From: Lysobacterales bacterium
GTDB taxonomy: Bacteria; Pseudomonadota; Gammaproteobacteria; Xanthomonadales; S139-57
Direction of reading: 5' to 3'
NCBI GenBank assembly: GCA_026993285.1
Contig: JALWTZ010000329.1
Location: 1 to 15,119, forward strand
DNA length: 15,119 nt
This document shows positions 14,565-15,119 of the stretch, piece after piece. The notes below the pieces were generated by a model. That model worked only from the letters and a program-made list of their open reading frames with translations. It had not been told where the DNA came from and searched no databases. A program made the translations under genes and the position numbers. Numbering within the stretch: the stretch's first letter is position 1; each line of letters starts with the position of its first letter.

Positions 14565-15119
14565 GTGCCGGTTCCCAGTCTTTCGCCACCGTATTGTCCC
14601 TGGGTGACGGCCCGCACCCAGGCGCTGTTGTCCAGATACCACTGTACCGTGCGGCGCAGGCCGGAATCGAAACTTTCCTGTGGCTGCCAGCCCAGCTCCC
14701 GCCGGATCTTGCCGGCGTCGATGGCATAGCGCAGGTCGTGGCCGGGGCGGTCTTCCACGAAGGTGATCAGCCGTTCATGGGGCCGGCCTTGCGCGTCGGG
14801 TCGTAATTCGTCCAGGATGGCACAGAGGCTGCGCACCACCTCGATGTTCTGCCGTTCCGCGTTGCCGCCAATGTTGTAGACCTCGCCGGGCCGGCCGGCT
14901 TCCAGTACCCGCATGATGGCACGCACATGGTCTTCCACATACAGCCAGTCACGTACATTCTCACCCGTGCCGTAGACGGGTACCGTCTGGCCGGCGAGAA
15001 TCTTGTGGATGACCAGGGGAATCAGCTTTTCCGGGTACTGGTAGGGGCCATAGTTGTTGGAACAGTTGGTGGTCAGCACCGGCAGGCCGTAGGTGTGGTG
15101 CCAGGCGCGTACCAGATGG
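14561..15119 (-). CDS. rfbB: dTDP-glucose 4,6-dehydratase, 5' part beyond window
   Basis: Second enzyme of the pathway, an NAD-dependent extended short-chain dehydratase that converts dTDP-glucose to the 4-keto-6-deoxy sugar. Only the C-terminal 185 residues are present (family about 350). The frame is open to the window edge, and reading upstream of the GTG at 15079 gives HLVRAWHHTYGLPVLTTN, which is conserved family sequence, so that GTG is an internal valine and not a start. Recognisable parts include NCSNNYGPYQYPEKLIPL, the RDWLYVEDH strand that contacts the sugar nucleotide, and DRPGHDLRYAID. The catalytic YxxxK and the NAD-binding motif lie outside the window. It heads the visible part of the operon. 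Confidence 0.96.
   Translation of the reverse strand, partial: HLVRAWHHTYGLPVLTTNCSNNYGPYQYPEKLIPLVIHKILAGQTVPVYGTGENVRDWLYVEDHVRAIMRVLEAGRPGEVYNIGGNAERQNIEVVRSLCAILDELRPDAQGRPHERLITFVEDRPGHDLRYAIDAGKIRRELGWQPQESFDSGLRRTVQWYLDNSAWVRAVTQGQYGGERLGTGT

Noticed and set aside
14565..14642. N-terminal extension of rfbA on the - strand
   Set aside because: It lies inside the end of rfbB; the family N-terminus begins at 14564 with an ATGA overlap.

Overview
The window looks like a chromosomal segment of a GC-rich gammaproteobacterium, plausibly a sulfur-oxidising lineage of the Chromatiales/Ectothiorhodospiraceae type. The inference rests on a homodimeric-type AceE, an E3 subunit carrying its own lipoyl domain, a cysteine-free member of the DsrC/TusE family, and a dTDP-rhamnose cluster in the order rfbB-A-C-D. 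No species-level marker such as rRNA is present, so this placement is tentative.

Layout. (1) 1-920: the 3' part of an ISNCY-type insertion sequence, cut by the window start, with its transposase facing right. (2) 1019-8409, + strand: a pyruvate dehydrogenase operon: aceE (E1), aceF (E2, one lipoyl domain), a small membrane-anchored retropepsin-like aspartic protease, lpdA (E3 with N-terminal lipoyl domain), yjdM (zinc ribbon), and a secreted alpha-carbonic anhydrase. It ends at a GC-rich terminator that also serves the convergent gene. (3) 8473-8811, - strand: a DsrC/TusE-fold protein without any cysteine (RspA-like). (4) 9002-10273, + strand: two-domain CinA. (5) 10274-10775: a 502-base convergent intergenic region with a possibly structured segment and two full plus one partial copy of a 146-bp tandem repeat. 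(6) 10776-15119, - strand: nucleotide-sugar operon rfbB(partial)-rfbA-rfbC-rfbD-manC, in which each of the four gene junctions is an ATGA stop/start overlap.

How the genes work together. AceE, AceF and LpdA form the complex that converts pyruvate, CoA and NAD+ into acetyl-CoA, CO2 and NADH. The protease gene sits between aceF and lpdA and overlaps the lpdA start, so it is almost certainly co-transcribed, but its role there is unknown. The rfb genes make dTDP-L-rhamnose from glucose-1-phosphate and ManC makes GDP-mannose, both for surface polysaccharide.

Most of the window is conventional. The items most worth checking are the protease inside the PDH operon, the cysteine-less DsrC paralogue, and the 146-bp repeat with its inverted cap over the end of manC. 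I do not see an entirely new multi-gene system.
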